Origin: Erythroxylum novogranatense
Lineage: Eukaryota > Streptophyta > Magnoliopsida > Malpighiales > Erythroxylaceae
DNA: 64,000 bases
Assembly: GCA_029891385.1 (NCBI GenBank)
Contig: CM057231.1
Location: 21,917,300 to 21,981,299, forward strand
Reading direction: 5' to 3'
Shown: one piece after another, positions 1-11,659 of the stretch
Numbering within the stretch: the stretch's first letter is position 1
How the letters are laid out: every line of letters begins with the position of its first letter
The notes under the pieces: model-generated
What the model saw: the letters and a program-made list of their open reading frames with translations, nothing else
Database searches by the model: none
What the model was told of the DNA's origin: nothing
Program-made: the position numbers and the translations under genes

Positions 1-62
1 CTCCTCTTTTCTTATTTTTTTCTTCTCTTGCTGATTTTCTGTCTAAGTGTCCTGCATTCTCC

Positions 63-72
63 TTATATATAC
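63..72 (-). promoter_or_regulatory. Probable TATA box of element A LTR
   Basis: On the minus strand this reads TATATAAGG, upstream (in LTR sense) of a pyrimidine/purine-rich leader. It lies where the LTR promoter is expected from the block order in B and C. It is inferred from sequence alone. Confidence 0.4.
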
Positions 73-292
73 TAAAGCTCACTCTTCTTATTTACCAACT
101 TGCCATTAATGAGTGCATAATGTCCAATTAGCCCTTACATGTAAGTCTTATAACATAACAGCTTAAGTGATCTTCAAACAATGTCCTTCCTAAGAACTGA
201 CATCTTGTCTCCATATTTCGATCAGGTAGCTGAAGTCATTTGACAAAACTTTCTTCTATAGAAATGTCCCTCTATGTCTTACGAATCCATCG

Positions 293-860
293 CTTCAAGA
301 ATCAGATCGATCGGAGCTCTATAGCTCAAGATATCTCCAAAATACTGAAGTTTGTTCTTCAGACCCGAGGCTGAACACTACACCTAACTTCCGACCCGTA
401 TTTGAAAGTCTTAGAGGCTAAATTATAGATCGACTCCTTCATAACATTTGTAGCCCCATGTCTCTATTTTCATTAGCAATAAGAATCCGATCTGTACGAG
501 CTCTACAACTCAAGCTATCTCCAAAATACTAAACGATGTTCAGACCATTACCAGACTGAAACTGAACACTACATCTAATTCCGACCCCAATTTGAAAGTC
601 TTAGAGGCCACATTATAGCTCAGATCCTTCATAAAATTTGTAGCCCCATGTATCTATTTCTATTTTCAACAAGAATCTGATCTATTGGAGCTCTATAGCT
701 CTAGATATCTCCAAAATACCGAAGTCTGTTCGGCTATTGCAAAACCGATACTGAACACTACATCTAAATTCCTACCTGAAATTGAAAGTCTTAGAGGCTA
801 CATTATAGCTCAGCTCCTTCATAAAATTTGTAGCCCGATCTCTCTATTTTAATTTCCAAA
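293..860 (-). repeat. Three diverged ~187-bp modules inside LTR A
   Basis: Units begin near 293, 477 and 668, with a fourth start near 857. Each holds, in plus orientation, a GAATCxGATC start, then GAGCTCTA, TCTCCAAAATAC, CTGAACACTACA, TTGAAAGTCTTAGAGGC and CCTTCATAA followed by TTTGTAGCCC. The copies are diverged but collinear, so the LTR grew by tandem duplication. Similar modules occur in B, C, S1 and E. Confidence 0.8.
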
Positions 861-960
861 AAGAATCATATCGATCGGATGTCGGACGAAGAAGTTGTGG
901 CCAAAAGAGTGAAGGGATGTCAGAGCTCGGGCAGAAAATCAAAGCTCGGCCAGAACGAAG

Positions 961-1125
961 ATCGATCGGCCAACAAAGGTCGGTCGGCTATCAAAGGTCG
1001 GTCGGCCAACAGAGGTCAGCCAACAGAGTCGGCCAACATCGGTCGGCCCACAGAGGTCGGCCAACAGAGGTCGGCAAATAGAGGTCGGCCAACAGAGGTC
1101 GGCCAACAAAGGTCGGCCAACACCC
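961..1125. repeat. Minisatellite, ~15-bp unit GGTCGGCCAACAGAG
   Basis: About nine imperfect copies of GGTCGGCCAACAGAG or close variants are visible. The array is GC-rich inside an AT-rich LTR. The apparent ORFs across it (879-1163 plus, 939-1154 minus) are only a consequence of repeat phase. In B a quite different GC-rich repeat sits at the same place in the LTR. Confidence 0.9.
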
Positions 1126-2308
1126 AATCCGACCTTCAAAATTCTAATACTCATAACTTTTGACTACGAGATCCAAATTGGACAAACTTGGTACCGTTGG
1201 AAAGATAAAAGAGGAATCTACAATTTTCAAGAAGAACTCACAAACAAAATCGGTCTTTAAATTGGTCAAAATTGAGCTCGAAGATAACCGATCGATAATC
1301 TCCTCATAACTTTAAACAACACCTCAACTTGTAAAAATCATAACGTTTGACCCAAAACTCCAAATTTGACAAACTCAGTGTCTATAGAAAGTTAAAAGAA
1401 CCCTATACAACTTTCATGAAGGCATTAAAAATCAGATCGACCTCTAAATAGGTAAAAAACTCCACACAAAGTGACTGGTCGATCAGCTTCACACTAAACA
1501 GCATCAGAACTTCTAACAATCATATCTTTCTACTCCCTTGTCCAATATTTCCGTGCTTTATATCAATGGAAAGATAAAAACATAATCTACCACTTTCATT
1601 AAGACCACTTTGTCTAAATCCATCTAAATCAATACAGATTTGCCATTGAAGTCTCTAAACACCCTTCCAACACATAAACTTCACATATCAACACATCAAC
1701 TTCACATATTCACCCACTACCATAAACTGTTCAACTAATTCATCTCAAACACAATTCAACTCTCCAATAAACTATTCCAAAGTCATTTCCCCATATCAAA
1801 CTCAACACCAAAGGATATGCGCATATACATTTCTCTTTCACAAAAGTCATACACAATCTTACTCTTAATAGCATTTTTCAAATCAAGTAAAATACACTTA
1901 ACTTTCAAAGATCATAACTTTCAATCCCGATATCGAAAAATAGCATACTTTATGGCTACGAAAAGCTCTCAACATAAGCTACAACTTCATGAAGATCATT
2001 TCCTCAAATTCTACCTAAATCAAAAAGTTAACTCTTTAATCCAAAGGTCAAATTTCTTAATTCTCTAAAATATAACACTTTCACCAATCATTTCTTGCTT
2101 TTCAACTTCCATTTCAATCAACTAGTTCATTTTGACTTTCATAACTCATACAACTCTACTCAAATTTCAAAATCATCAAAACTAATCACTTCATTTCTCA
2201 TCAATCTCTTTTAAGTATAATAACATCTATAACACAATACCTATACAAACACACTCATTTAATTCCATTTAATATTTCTAATTTCTACCGAAAGTTCGGG
2301 GTCCAACA

Positions 2309-3085
2309 GTAATAAAGATTGGCTTTTACCTTAGATTTTGTGTGTTTATTGTTGCCTATGATTATGTAATACGTTCGTAGTACTCTTACTCGAGTATGAG
2401 AGTTAAACACTTTGAGAGTCATGAGGTGTTCGAGAACAAGGTTTTACTGGTCAACGATCATGTAAAAAGGCTAAGTCGTGCTTAAACAATCCTAAGTTAG
2501 ATTGTCGTGTAAAGGAATAAACGTAACTTCGGTATAAGTTTGGTATATAGGAAAACCTTTATAACAACATATACCTAAGCATTTGAACAGTTGTAGCATG
2601 TGAAAAAAAGTTGCATGAGGCAGACACGTTTCACTCAAGTGTGTGCGTGTTCATTTGGCACATGTTTCACATTAGCCATAAGATTGAGGGATGTTTTTAC
2701 AAGGATTGCAACACTTCTGGGAATGACTAACACGAGCTCCACACATCTGGACAGTTTGTGGAGTGTTAAGCGTGTTGACAGGGCTGTTCCTAACATTTTA
2801 TAGGCCTGAAACAAAGTAAAAAAAAAAACATTCATGATGAATCGATAATATATAAATATGTAAACTTTAAAAATATATTTTTATTATTAAATTTTAATAT
2901 CCATATATAAATGAATCAAGTCATAAGTCCACATACTTAACAAAATACTAAATAATCATAACAACTACTAACAATTATGATAGAAAAGAAACTACAAATT
3001 GACACTTCCTAATAATAAAATAGTAAACAATAGACACAGTAATTTAGTGTAGAAAACCTCCCCCTCAATGTAAGTGAGAGTAAAT
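2309..3085. other. Unassigned stretch, possibly an LTR remnant plus part of D's LTR
   Basis: No gene is visible. On the minus strand position 2795 begins TGTTAGGAACAGCCCTG, which looks like an LTR start, so 2309-2795 may be a fragment of another LTR. From about 2810 the sequence is AT-rich and leads to the left target-duplication copy of A2 (GTAAA at 3080-3084, then one extra T). The same sequence should resume at 10928, which belongs to D's 3' LTR. Whether 2810-3084 is the start of that LTR is not settled. Confidence 0.35.
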
Positions 3086-3537
3086 TGTAACACCCCACAC
3101 CCGTAAGACCCGAACCCGATATCGTTGGTGATATCCGAGTCCGTGTCCCACGAGTGGCGTCTTACATCGATCGATTTAAAATTCAGTATACATTTTTTTC
3201 TTTTGGAGCCATTAACTCCACGTTCACACAGCGGAACACGATAAGTAAATAAAATCCGTGTTCAATATAAACCGATTTGATTATTACGGTCATCCGGTAA
3301 TAATTGCAATCGATCAATGCATAAAATATTACTACTACAATTGCTCAAGAAAATACAATGCCTTGTTATACACGGTGATTACGAATACTGATTTACTAAG
3401 ACACTCATGCAGCGAGGAACCGATCCGATCTCTAACCTTTACTCGACTACATGAGACATACTCCCGTGTCAACGGGGTATTCTTGAGACCTGAAAAATAG
3501 ATGCAAATTTTGGGTGAGTTTTGCGAACTCTCGGTGA

Positions 3538-3554
3538 AACCATCATCGATGGTT
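3538..3554 (-). promoter_or_regulatory. Conserved LTR hairpin (7-bp stem, 3-nt loop)
   Basis: AACCATC, loop ATC, GATGGTT: a perfect inverted repeat. It is kept in the partner LTR (9287-9303), in S1 (45578-45596) and, weaker, in E (46396-46410). Each time it is followed in LTR sense by a GAGTTCGCAAAA-like block. Its function is unknown. Confidence 0.65.
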
Positions 3555-3938
3555 CACTCAAATCATGCATTACGCCCATGGCGATAAAGATGCAGATCTG
3601 ATAATCATCAATTACGGTAAATAGTCAATAACGATATCCGATGTGATAAAACATTCACAGTAATTCATCCCATCACGAAAGTAGAACTTATCACATAACA
3701 GTTACTTATGCGAATGCAATGCATATGTGACTCTTTCCAGTTATTCAGTATTGTGCCCAAGTGCTCAGTCATTATTCAGTGGGGACGCGTCAGGGATTTC
3801 TCCCCTCGGGCTCAAGGCCCGATCAGTACAGTATGAGAGCTCGAAGCTCTTATCAGTAAAATAGCAACTTGGGGCACGTCCATTATCTGATCATACAATT
3901 ATGCATGCAGTGCAGTATTCAGTGAATGTACAGCGTTT

Positions 3939-4023
3939 GGCTATAAAGCCCAGTGTATCAGTAAATCAATGATATGGCTATAAAGCCCAATATAGCAGTG
4001 TTCAGTATGGTGGCTATAAAGCC
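3939..4023. repeat. Three GGCTATAAAGCC boxes in A2 3' LTR
   Basis: Exact copies of GGCTATAAAGCC lie at 3939, 3976 and 4012, each followed by C and a diverged spacer. The box is nearly self-complementary. The same three boxes lie at 9679-9762 in the other LTR. Confidence 0.85.
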
Positions 4024-5198
4024 CAGCCTATCAGTATCAGTAAAATCATACAATACAATCCCATACATTACATGCCAGTATTCAGACAGTAATCATTCAA
4101 TTCACTTTTGCACGTAATTCACGTTGAGCATGTAAACAACCAGAAATTTGAGAAACCAACTAGGTTACTCACCTATTGCTTCCGAGCTAATGCCGGGAAG
4201 TCTCTGTGACGTCGGTCAATCGACGCTCCAATTGGGCCTCTAATCAAAGCTTCCAACTCTTCAATTCTCCAACTATTTTACTTCCTCTACTTAATCCTCA
4301 TGCATGGTCCCCATGGAAAGAAGATAGAGGACTTAATCTTTCAAGCATGAAAGGGAAGCACTAAGGTAGGAGAAGGGTGATTTAGCTAAAGCTAAAGGAA
4401 AAACCCATTGAAAAAGATGAAGGGAGAATTCGGATGAAATGAAGAAAATAAGCAAGAGTTTGGTCTTTTTCATTCCTTTTATCAATGAGGTTGCCGAATT
4501 CATGGGCTAGGAAAAGACAAAAACATTAATACTCTTTAGGACACTTGGCAATTGAAGGAAAAAGCCAAAATAAAGATAAGTCCAACTAATGACACTTGGC
4601 AATTAATGGAATTAAACCCTAATGACATAAATTTGACCCATTCAATTCCAATGGCCCTAATTTCAATCCCAAAATAGTATACCCAATAATACAGTATCAT
4701 TGGGTAGGAATTTTCATCTAGAAAATCGTAATTCGTCGATTAAGCGATTTATCCGGTCCGAGAATTTCCCCGAATTATTTTTCTGAGAATTAATGAAATT
4801 TCCCAAAATTATAAAACATGTAACAATGCACTCCAAATAATTTTTCAATCACGAAAATCACCTTTTCTACCCCAAAACATGTTTAGGCGATTCTGGGTGA
4901 TTTTGCGGTCGGAATTTTCTCTAGGAAAATTCGAGAAAAATTCCTATAATTCCAGTAAAATAGAAAACAATTTAAGGCGACTCGAATAATTTTTCAAATC
5001 CCATAACCACGTTAATCACAATAAAATGCCGTTAGGCCCAATTCTCGGAATGTCATGAATGCATGACCAAGCGATTCGCGTGCACAAATTCACTGAGCAC
5101 CAGTACAAGTATACTGGACACTACTCATACATCCCTATTAGTCTCATCCTATGCTAATTTTACTATTTTACCCTTCCAGGAGGGGGTGGGATTTTACA

Positions 5199-5212
5199 AT
5201 TCTCCCCTCCTT
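5199..5212 (-). promoter_or_regulatory. Polypurine tract of A2
   Basis: On the minus strand this reads AAGGAGGGGAGAAT, immediately upstream of the 3' LTR start TGTAA. It is the expected place for plus-strand cDNA priming. Confidence 0.8.
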
Positions 5213-8200
5213 ATAAGAATTTCGTCCTCGAAATTCTCAGTCAACGGTTCACTATGACAGTAATCACATGATTCTACATATCCCATACACTTTTCCACTT
5301 AATGATTCACTTGTCAAGTGATCACAGTAACCACTCTCAGTCCGTGGTTCAGTTACTAATTTGGCTAACTCATTATCACTTAGGACAGTAGGCGGATTCG
5401 ACAAGACTATTAGTTGGCGATCTCATTTTCTTAGCTATCTCACTTGCCATTTCTAGAATAGTTACTACCTTTGGTTTCGATATTTAACTCAGTTCAGTAT
5501 TTTCGAACCTATTCACTTATCACATTTTATTCCTCTAATACCTTTTTCCCACAGTGCCATATAGTCCAACTTATGTTCCAATGAGTACGTTTCCATTTCT
5601 TTGGTACCTCCCTTAATCACGTCAGGGACGATTTACATTCCTTTGGTACCAATACGGTGACATTAATTCCAATTCACTATCAGTAACAATGTACCTAATG
5701 CAGTCATTTATTATACGCCATTCACTTTATATTTAAAATCGATTCTCGTAAGACAAATCACTTTTCTATAATGTTCACACACTTTATCCGGATATACAGT
5801 TTACTCTATCTCATTTGTCCGATCCGATTCCACTTTAGCTAACCATGCAGGCTTCCTAAGTCACTTTCCTTTTTCTCACACATTTTAGTCTCAAATCCAT
5901 TATGGTCTTTAACTCCCAGTAGGCCCTGCGCAGTGTAACAGTATATATTCTCCAGTGAGCCAAAATTCTATAACACGACCATAATCAAACCTTTTTCCCA
6001 TTGGACATTCAACCTATAAACACTTGAGCCAAGAATCCCTTCATTTTATACTCACAGATCTTCGATTTCACTTTTCAAATATGCTTACTAGAATATCTAA
6101 CTTTGACAGTTCACTTCCTTGTTCTAATACCTTTTTATCGGGTACACTTACTTCTTCTTCAACTTTTGTTCACTATAGTTTTCCAATTCCATTGGTATAT
6201 TCAAACTCATCATAAGATTTTCCCCTTTTACTTTCTGCACTCTTAACTATTCTTATTACTATTTTTACAACTTAAATTTTCCAGAAACGCCTCACTATTA
6301 CTCATCATCTGCTTGACAATCACTGACAATCCCAATATCTGTAATTGATCTGTTCATTACTTGAATTTGGTAGGCAGAATTGTTCGTTCATTTCAGCACT
6401 ATCGTATTTATACTTGTCTCTTTCCTCAAATTAACACAGTGTATGCTTATGGGAATCTACAGTCTCCAAGGCTTTCAATAATGAGAATGGCACTAATACC
6501 ATTTATCACAGTCAGTTCAATTTATTTCATACTCGTTCAACATATTGTCACAGTTCAATACTCGCTGCCCACTCTTTCCAACGTATGTATATCATCAGTA
6601 TCAGATTCCTCAATTAATCCTATCGTTCTTTTCACTTTTCACTGTTCAACACTTCTAAACACATTCTGTCTCTAATCACAGTTACTACCATTTGCTTACC
6701 TTGCATAATTCCCTATTAGGGTCTTATTGACGTTACCGTACATCTTTTACCCTTTCCATTGAGTCTACAATGAGTGTATCTACAATTTCTTTATGAAGGT
6801 GTCACTACATCACCTCATTGTCAGTTTTCCTTTTTGACCCTCTTGTCTCTATTCAGTTACTCTTTTTCATTTTCTCTTCTCATTTGTTTTCATATCATTC
6901 CTATCAACATATGTTAATACCTTGTCATCTATATTTAAACCTCCAAAATTTTCCATTTTATTTTAGTATCTCTCTTCTCAGTTCGGGACTCTTTTATTTT
7001 TCGTTTCAAATCTAGATTCCTCAACAGTTTTACATCATAACTGGAGATCGATTCACTTCACATTGCAATAGAATCACCTCAAATTAAAATCTCACTCATG
7101 TTGAATTCTTTACTATTTCTGTACATACAATGCAGATAATCTCAGCAGTATGAGCTATGACCCAATTTCACTTTTAATTTTGTCCACAAAAGTCTCATCA
7201 ACCAATTGTTATTCCTAATTGTGTTTCAATCCTTCTTCACTATACGTACAATCTCAATCAAAACACTTTTATGCCATCATTTAACAGATCAGAACATTCC
7301 TTTCGTGAAGGTTCCTTGTGGCAGTCACTTAAATACTTTCTTTCACACTTATTCTGTAATCTACACCATAGCATTCACTCCGGAAACCAATTTGTAACCG
7401 ATACAATTCAGACTTCCATAAGACTCCTTTCCGTTTATGCTAATTCTTAAATAAATAATTGATGCCAGAATCATTTTTCATTTCCTCTCATACAGGTACA
7501 CTCAGTCCACTTATGTCTTACTTTAACCCATTATGAGCTTTACACTTATAACCATTCTAAGCATTCACCGCTCATTTCCTCTATGATTTCCGTGTATCTT
7601 TCACATCGTTTCATTAATCATAATCAACATTCTTGTCTAATAGATACTCCAACGGTAAATCAACCGAAATGCGATAACTCATTTCATATACCACTATTGT
7701 GGTTTCATTCATTCAAGATCTTTATTTCATTCTCCCGTATCATTAAACTGTATGGCTCATTCCCATATCCGTTCGTGCAACTTGACCTTGTAAGGTCATA
7801 TCAATTTGGCTTATCAACTTATGATTTTTCTGCTACTTATCTTCTATTTTCCTCAAACAGTCTATGATCGGGTGTTCACAGTCCCCAATACCCGACAAAA
7901 TCGTTGATACCACTCTATTTTATCTCTATCTATATGCCTATCCATTTACCATTTTGTGTCCATATACACCTAATTCAGAATTTCCGATACACCATCAAGA
8001 GAAATCATCATCATCTTTTTTCCTTTATGATTTTATCATACTAATTTCCAAACTCGTAACACAATAATCACATAACCATTTCAATCTCAAGCTTATGCGG
8101 TTCAGATCATAACCATTTCACAAATTCTTGATTTATCAGACACTTTTATCTCACTCTAATAGCCTTGGGCATCTTACTTTTCGGTTCTTTCGGTTCTCGA

Positions 8201-8815
8201 TGAAACCGTTACTAAAGACTCTATTGAGCTTCTTTCCATTTCGCTATTATCTTCTGCTTATAATATCTACTGATCTTTAACTCGAATACAGTGAATCAAA
8301 ATATGCCCGATTAGACCATTTACATTTTACTCAATTCCAATATTTCCCCTTTTCATGACATATCTGATCGAAGCGTAATTACCTAACCATTAGGGCTTTT
8401 TAATTTCACTTAGATCTACTATAACCAATATGCTTCCATAGCTCTAATGGACCTCTCCAAGTTCTCAACATCTTCATTTTTTTTCTGTCACCATAATATT
8501 ATCAATTTAATTCGGAAATTCTTAATCGATCAGCCAACACGGTCATTCTACTATCACTTATAAGGGTTTCTAACCCAAAGTACAATATCAACCTTCTTAT
8601 CCATTTTTTCCTTTATCCTTTCCTAATTGATTATCCCTTTAGGGATTTTCACTCTAATCGATCTCACTCTTCTCTCACTTAATCACTTGACACTTATGCA
8701 CGTAGGATTTATCCTCGGCGACTCGACTAGGGATCGATTACCACGATGCAACGACGCGACTCAAATGCATGCAACCTATGTTCCAAAGCGTGCCCGGATA
8801 CATTACGTACTCTCT

Positions 8816-8828
8816 GGGCTCGATACCA
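8816..8828 (-). promoter_or_regulatory. Primer binding site of A2 (tRNA-iMet type, altered)
   Basis: The minus strand reads TGGTATCGAGCCC, six bases inside the 5' LTR. The usual plant initiator-tRNA site is TGGTATCAGAGCC, so CAG is read here as CG. This is the same change that separates the two LTR copies. Confidence 0.75.
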
Positions 8829-8834
8829 CCTAAA

Positions 8835-10922
8835 TGTAACACCCACACCGTAAGACCCGAACCCGATATCGTTGGTGATATCCGAGTCCGTGTCCCACGA
8901 GAGTGGTACTACATCGATCGATTTAAAATTCATATATATTTTTTTTCTTTTGGAGCCATTAACTCCACGTTCACGGCGGATACACGTAAGTAAATAAAAT
9001 CCGTGTTCAATATAAACCGATTTGATTATTACGGTCATCCAATAATAATTGCAATCGATCAATCACGATAAAATATTACTACTACAATTGCTCAGTAAAA
9101 ATACAATGCCTTGTTATACAGTGATTACGGAATACAGTTTACTAAGACACTCATGCAGACAGGAACTGATCCCGATCTCTAACCTTTACTCGACTACGAT
9201 GAGACATACTCCCGTGTCAACCGGGGTATTCTTGAGACACGAAAAATAGATGCAAATTTTGGGTGAGTTTTGCGAACTCGGTGAGAAACCATCATCGATG
9301 GTTCACTCAAATCATGCATTACGCCCATGGCGTCTGATGCAATCTGATAATCATCAATTACGGTAAATAGTCAATAACGATATCCGAGAATGATAAAACA
9401 TTCACGATAATTCATCCCGTCACGAAAGTAGAACTTATCACATGCGATTACTTATGCGAATGCAATGCATATATGACTCTTTCCGATTATTGAAGATTGT
9501 GCCCAAGTGCTCGATCGATTATTGATGGGGGACGCGTCGAGTTTTTCTCCCCGGGCTCGAGGCGGTCGATGCGATATGAGAGCTCGAAGCTCTTATCGGT
9601 AAAATAGCAACTGGGGCACGTCCATTATCGATCATACAATTATGCATGCAAATGCGATATTGATGAATGTCGGCGTTTGGCTATAAAGCCCGGTGTATCG
9701 ATAAATCAATGATATGGCTATAAAGCCCGATATAGCGATGTTGATATGGTGGCTATAAAGCCCGGTCTATCGATGTCGGTAAAATCATACAATCTGATCC
9801 CATACATTACATGCAATATTGAGACAATAATCATTCAATTCACTTTTGCACGTAATTCACGTTGAGCATGTAAACAACCAGAAATTTGAGAAACCAACTA
9901 GGTTACTCACCTATTGCTTCCGAGCTAACGCCGGAAGTCTCGTGACGTCGGTCAATCGGCGCCCAATTGGGCCTCTAATCAAAGCTTCCAACTCTTGATT
10001 CTCCAACTATTTTACTTCTCTACTTAATCCTCATGCATGGTCCCCATGGAAAGAAGATAGAGGACTTAATCTTTCAAGCATGAAAGGGAAGCACTAAGGT
10101 AGGAGAAGGGTGATTTAGCTAAAGCTAAAGAAAAACCCGATGAAAAGATGAAGGAGAATTCGGATGAAATGAAGAAAATAAGCAAGAGTTTGGTCTTTTC
10201 ATTCCTTTTATCAATGAGGTTGCGAATTCATGGGCTAGGAAAAGACAAAAACATTAATACTCTTTAGGACACTTGGCAATTGAAGGAAAAGCCAAAATAA
10301 AGATAAGTCCAACTAATGACACTTGGCAATTAATGGAATTAAACCCTAATAACATAAATTTGACCCATTCAATTCCAATGGCCCTAATTTCAATCCCAAA
10401 ATAGTATACCCAATAATACAGTATCATTGGGTAGGAATTTTCACATCAAAATCGTAGGTTCATCGATTGGCGATTTATCCCATCAGAGAATTTCTCGAAT
10501 TATTTTCGAGAATTAATGAAATTCCCAAAATTATAAAACATGTAACAAATTGCACTCCAAATAATTTTCAATCACGAAAATCACCTTTTCTACCCCAAAA
10601 CATGTTTAGGCCGATTCTGCGATTTTGTCGATCAGGAATTTTCTAGGAAAATTCCAGAAAAATTCCTATAATTCCAGTAAAATAGAAAACAATTTAAGGT
10701 GCACTCAGAATAATTTTTCAAATCCCATAACCACGTTAATCACAATAAAACGCCGTTAGGCTAATTCTGGGAATGTCATGAATGCATGACCAAGCAGATT
10801 CAGCGTGCACAAATTCATCGAGCACCGATCCGGTATACTGGACACTACTCATACATCCCTATTAGTCTCATCCTATGCTAATTTTACTATTTTACCCTTC
10901 CAGGAGGGGGTGGGATGTTACA
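8835..10922 (-). repeat. 5' LTR of A2
   Basis: Right copy of the LTR pair, with hairpin at 9287-9303 and GGCTATAAAGCC boxes at 9679-9762. It ends GGGTGGGATGTTACA and is followed by the target-duplication copy GTAAA (10923-10927). Confidence 0.9.
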
Positions 10923-10927
10923 GTAAA

Positions 10928-11583
10928 AACCACTGCTGAAAGAGAATTTCATTATCACCAAAATGATTGTAATAGTCAAACTAGTTTTAATGCTTAAACA
11001 GATTATAATAATAAATCATCCTTTACCTTGATAGATCACCAACGCATGATACATAAAATCGAGGAGCAAATACAACTATTAATTTCAGCTTATCTGGGAA
11101 ACAAATACAACCAAATCTACGTGTGCTAGAGACCACCAACTTCAATTCCACTGTAAGGAAAAAAGGTCGATGATTTTAAAACTCCCATATAAGATTTCAA
11201 CCAAATCAGAGATCATCCTCTTGATGAAGACTACACCAGATGGAGTGTTATATGTGAGTGAGCTACGCTTCATAAAAATTTTGGATAAGTTACATAAGTC
11301 TAGTGGCCAATCACACCATACAAAATCAAGACTAATATGTCAGGTATCTCCAAATAATCATCTGATCGTCTCTCTAATCAAAAGGCACAAGGGTTGAAAG
11401 TTGAAGAAAGAATTTTGTATTATATCCTACAAAGAAAAGTAGCCACCTCTCCCTCTTTTTCACTTGGTATGTAATGACAATCACTTTAGGGTTTTCCTTT
11501 TTTTCATTTTTTCAAATTCAAAAATAGATTTTATAAGATTTGAGTCATTCTCCACTTAAAATTGAAACCCAAAAAGTGCAACA
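10928..11583 (-). repeat. 3' LTR (part) of copia element D
   Basis: The segment ends AGTGCAACA and is directly followed by a pyrimidine tract that is a PPT on the minus strand, so on that strand the LTR starts TGTTGCACTTTTTGGG. The LTR is interrupted by A2 and probably continues left of 3080. No gene is seen; the ORF at 11170-11397 has no recognisable domain. Confidence 0.6.
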
Positions 11584-11597
11584 AACTCCCCCTCGTG
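11584..11597 (-). promoter_or_regulatory. Polypurine tract of D
   Basis: The minus strand reads CACGAGGGGGAGTT next to the LTR start. It lies downstream of the RH remnant, as expected for a Ty1/copia element. Confidence 0.7.
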
Positions 11598-11659
11598 ACT
11601 ATATGTAGGGGTTCACCATTCCGGCAATCAATTTGTACTTCTTAAGTTCTTTCCTTGGT

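Larger units (their letters stand above)
1..2308 (-). mobile_element. Element A: large gypsy-type LTR, truncated by window edge
   Basis: The right end reads, on the minus strand, TGTTGGACCCCGAACTTT, the same LTR start as element C (36922) and close to B. No PPT follows at 2309, so 2308 is an outer boundary: either the start of a 5' LTR or one end of a solo LTR. The other end lies beyond the window. The order of internal blocks matches B and C: promoter region (1-120), modules carrying the GAATCxxATC and GTAGCCCC words (290-860), a CGGATGTCGGACG block (877), a minisatellite (961-1125), then modules with CATAACTTT and CCGATATCGAAAAA (1140-2060). It has no coding capacity. A target duplication cannot be tested; the right flank is GTAAT. 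Confidence 0.75.
3086..5198 (-). repeat. 3' LTR of A2
   Basis: This is the left copy, collinear over its whole length with 8835-10922. It holds a hairpin (3538-3554), three GGCTATAAAGCC boxes (3939-4023) and an AGAGCTCGAAGCTCTT palindrome-like block near 3836. Differences from the partner copy concentrate at CAG/CTG triplets. Confidence 0.9.
5199..8834 (-). other. A2 interior, no coding capacity
   Basis: The minus strand is purine-rich. I see no gag, PR, RT or IN motif in any frame; the short ORFs are scattered and unrelated to retroelement proteins. The left end reads on the minus strand GAGGACGAAATTC and then a purine tract, GGAGGGGAGAAT, directly before the LTR. The GAGGACGAA motif before the PPT is also seen in B and C. 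It is most likely the remnant or constitutive interior of a non-autonomous element. Confidence 0.75.
3086..10922 (-). mobile_element. Element A2: non-coding LTR retrotransposon (TGTAACA type)
   Basis: Two LTRs of about 2.1 kb (3086-5198 and 8835-10922) in the same orientation flank a 3.64-kb interior. On the minus strand the 5' LTR is the right one. A primer site adjoins it and a purine-rich tract adjoins the left LTR. Both LTRs start TGTAA and end TTACA. The flanks share GTAAA (3080-3084 and 10923-10927), with one extra T at the left junction. The interior has no gag or pol, so the element resembles a large retrotransposon derivative (LARD) that needed an autonomous partner. S1 is a solo LTR of the same family. 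Confidence 0.88.

Noticed and set aside
879..1163. ORF of 94 codons with a repetitive RSANRGQPTE peptide, and the reverse ORF 939-1154
   Set aside because: They arise from the 15-bp minisatellite, whose length is a multiple of three; both strands are open and the peptide has no domain.
5063..8833. Many short plus-strand ORFs in the A2 element as possible small membrane proteins
   Set aside because: The plus strand is pyrimidine-rich there, which gives Phe/Ser/Leu-rich chance frames; no start context, conservation or domain.
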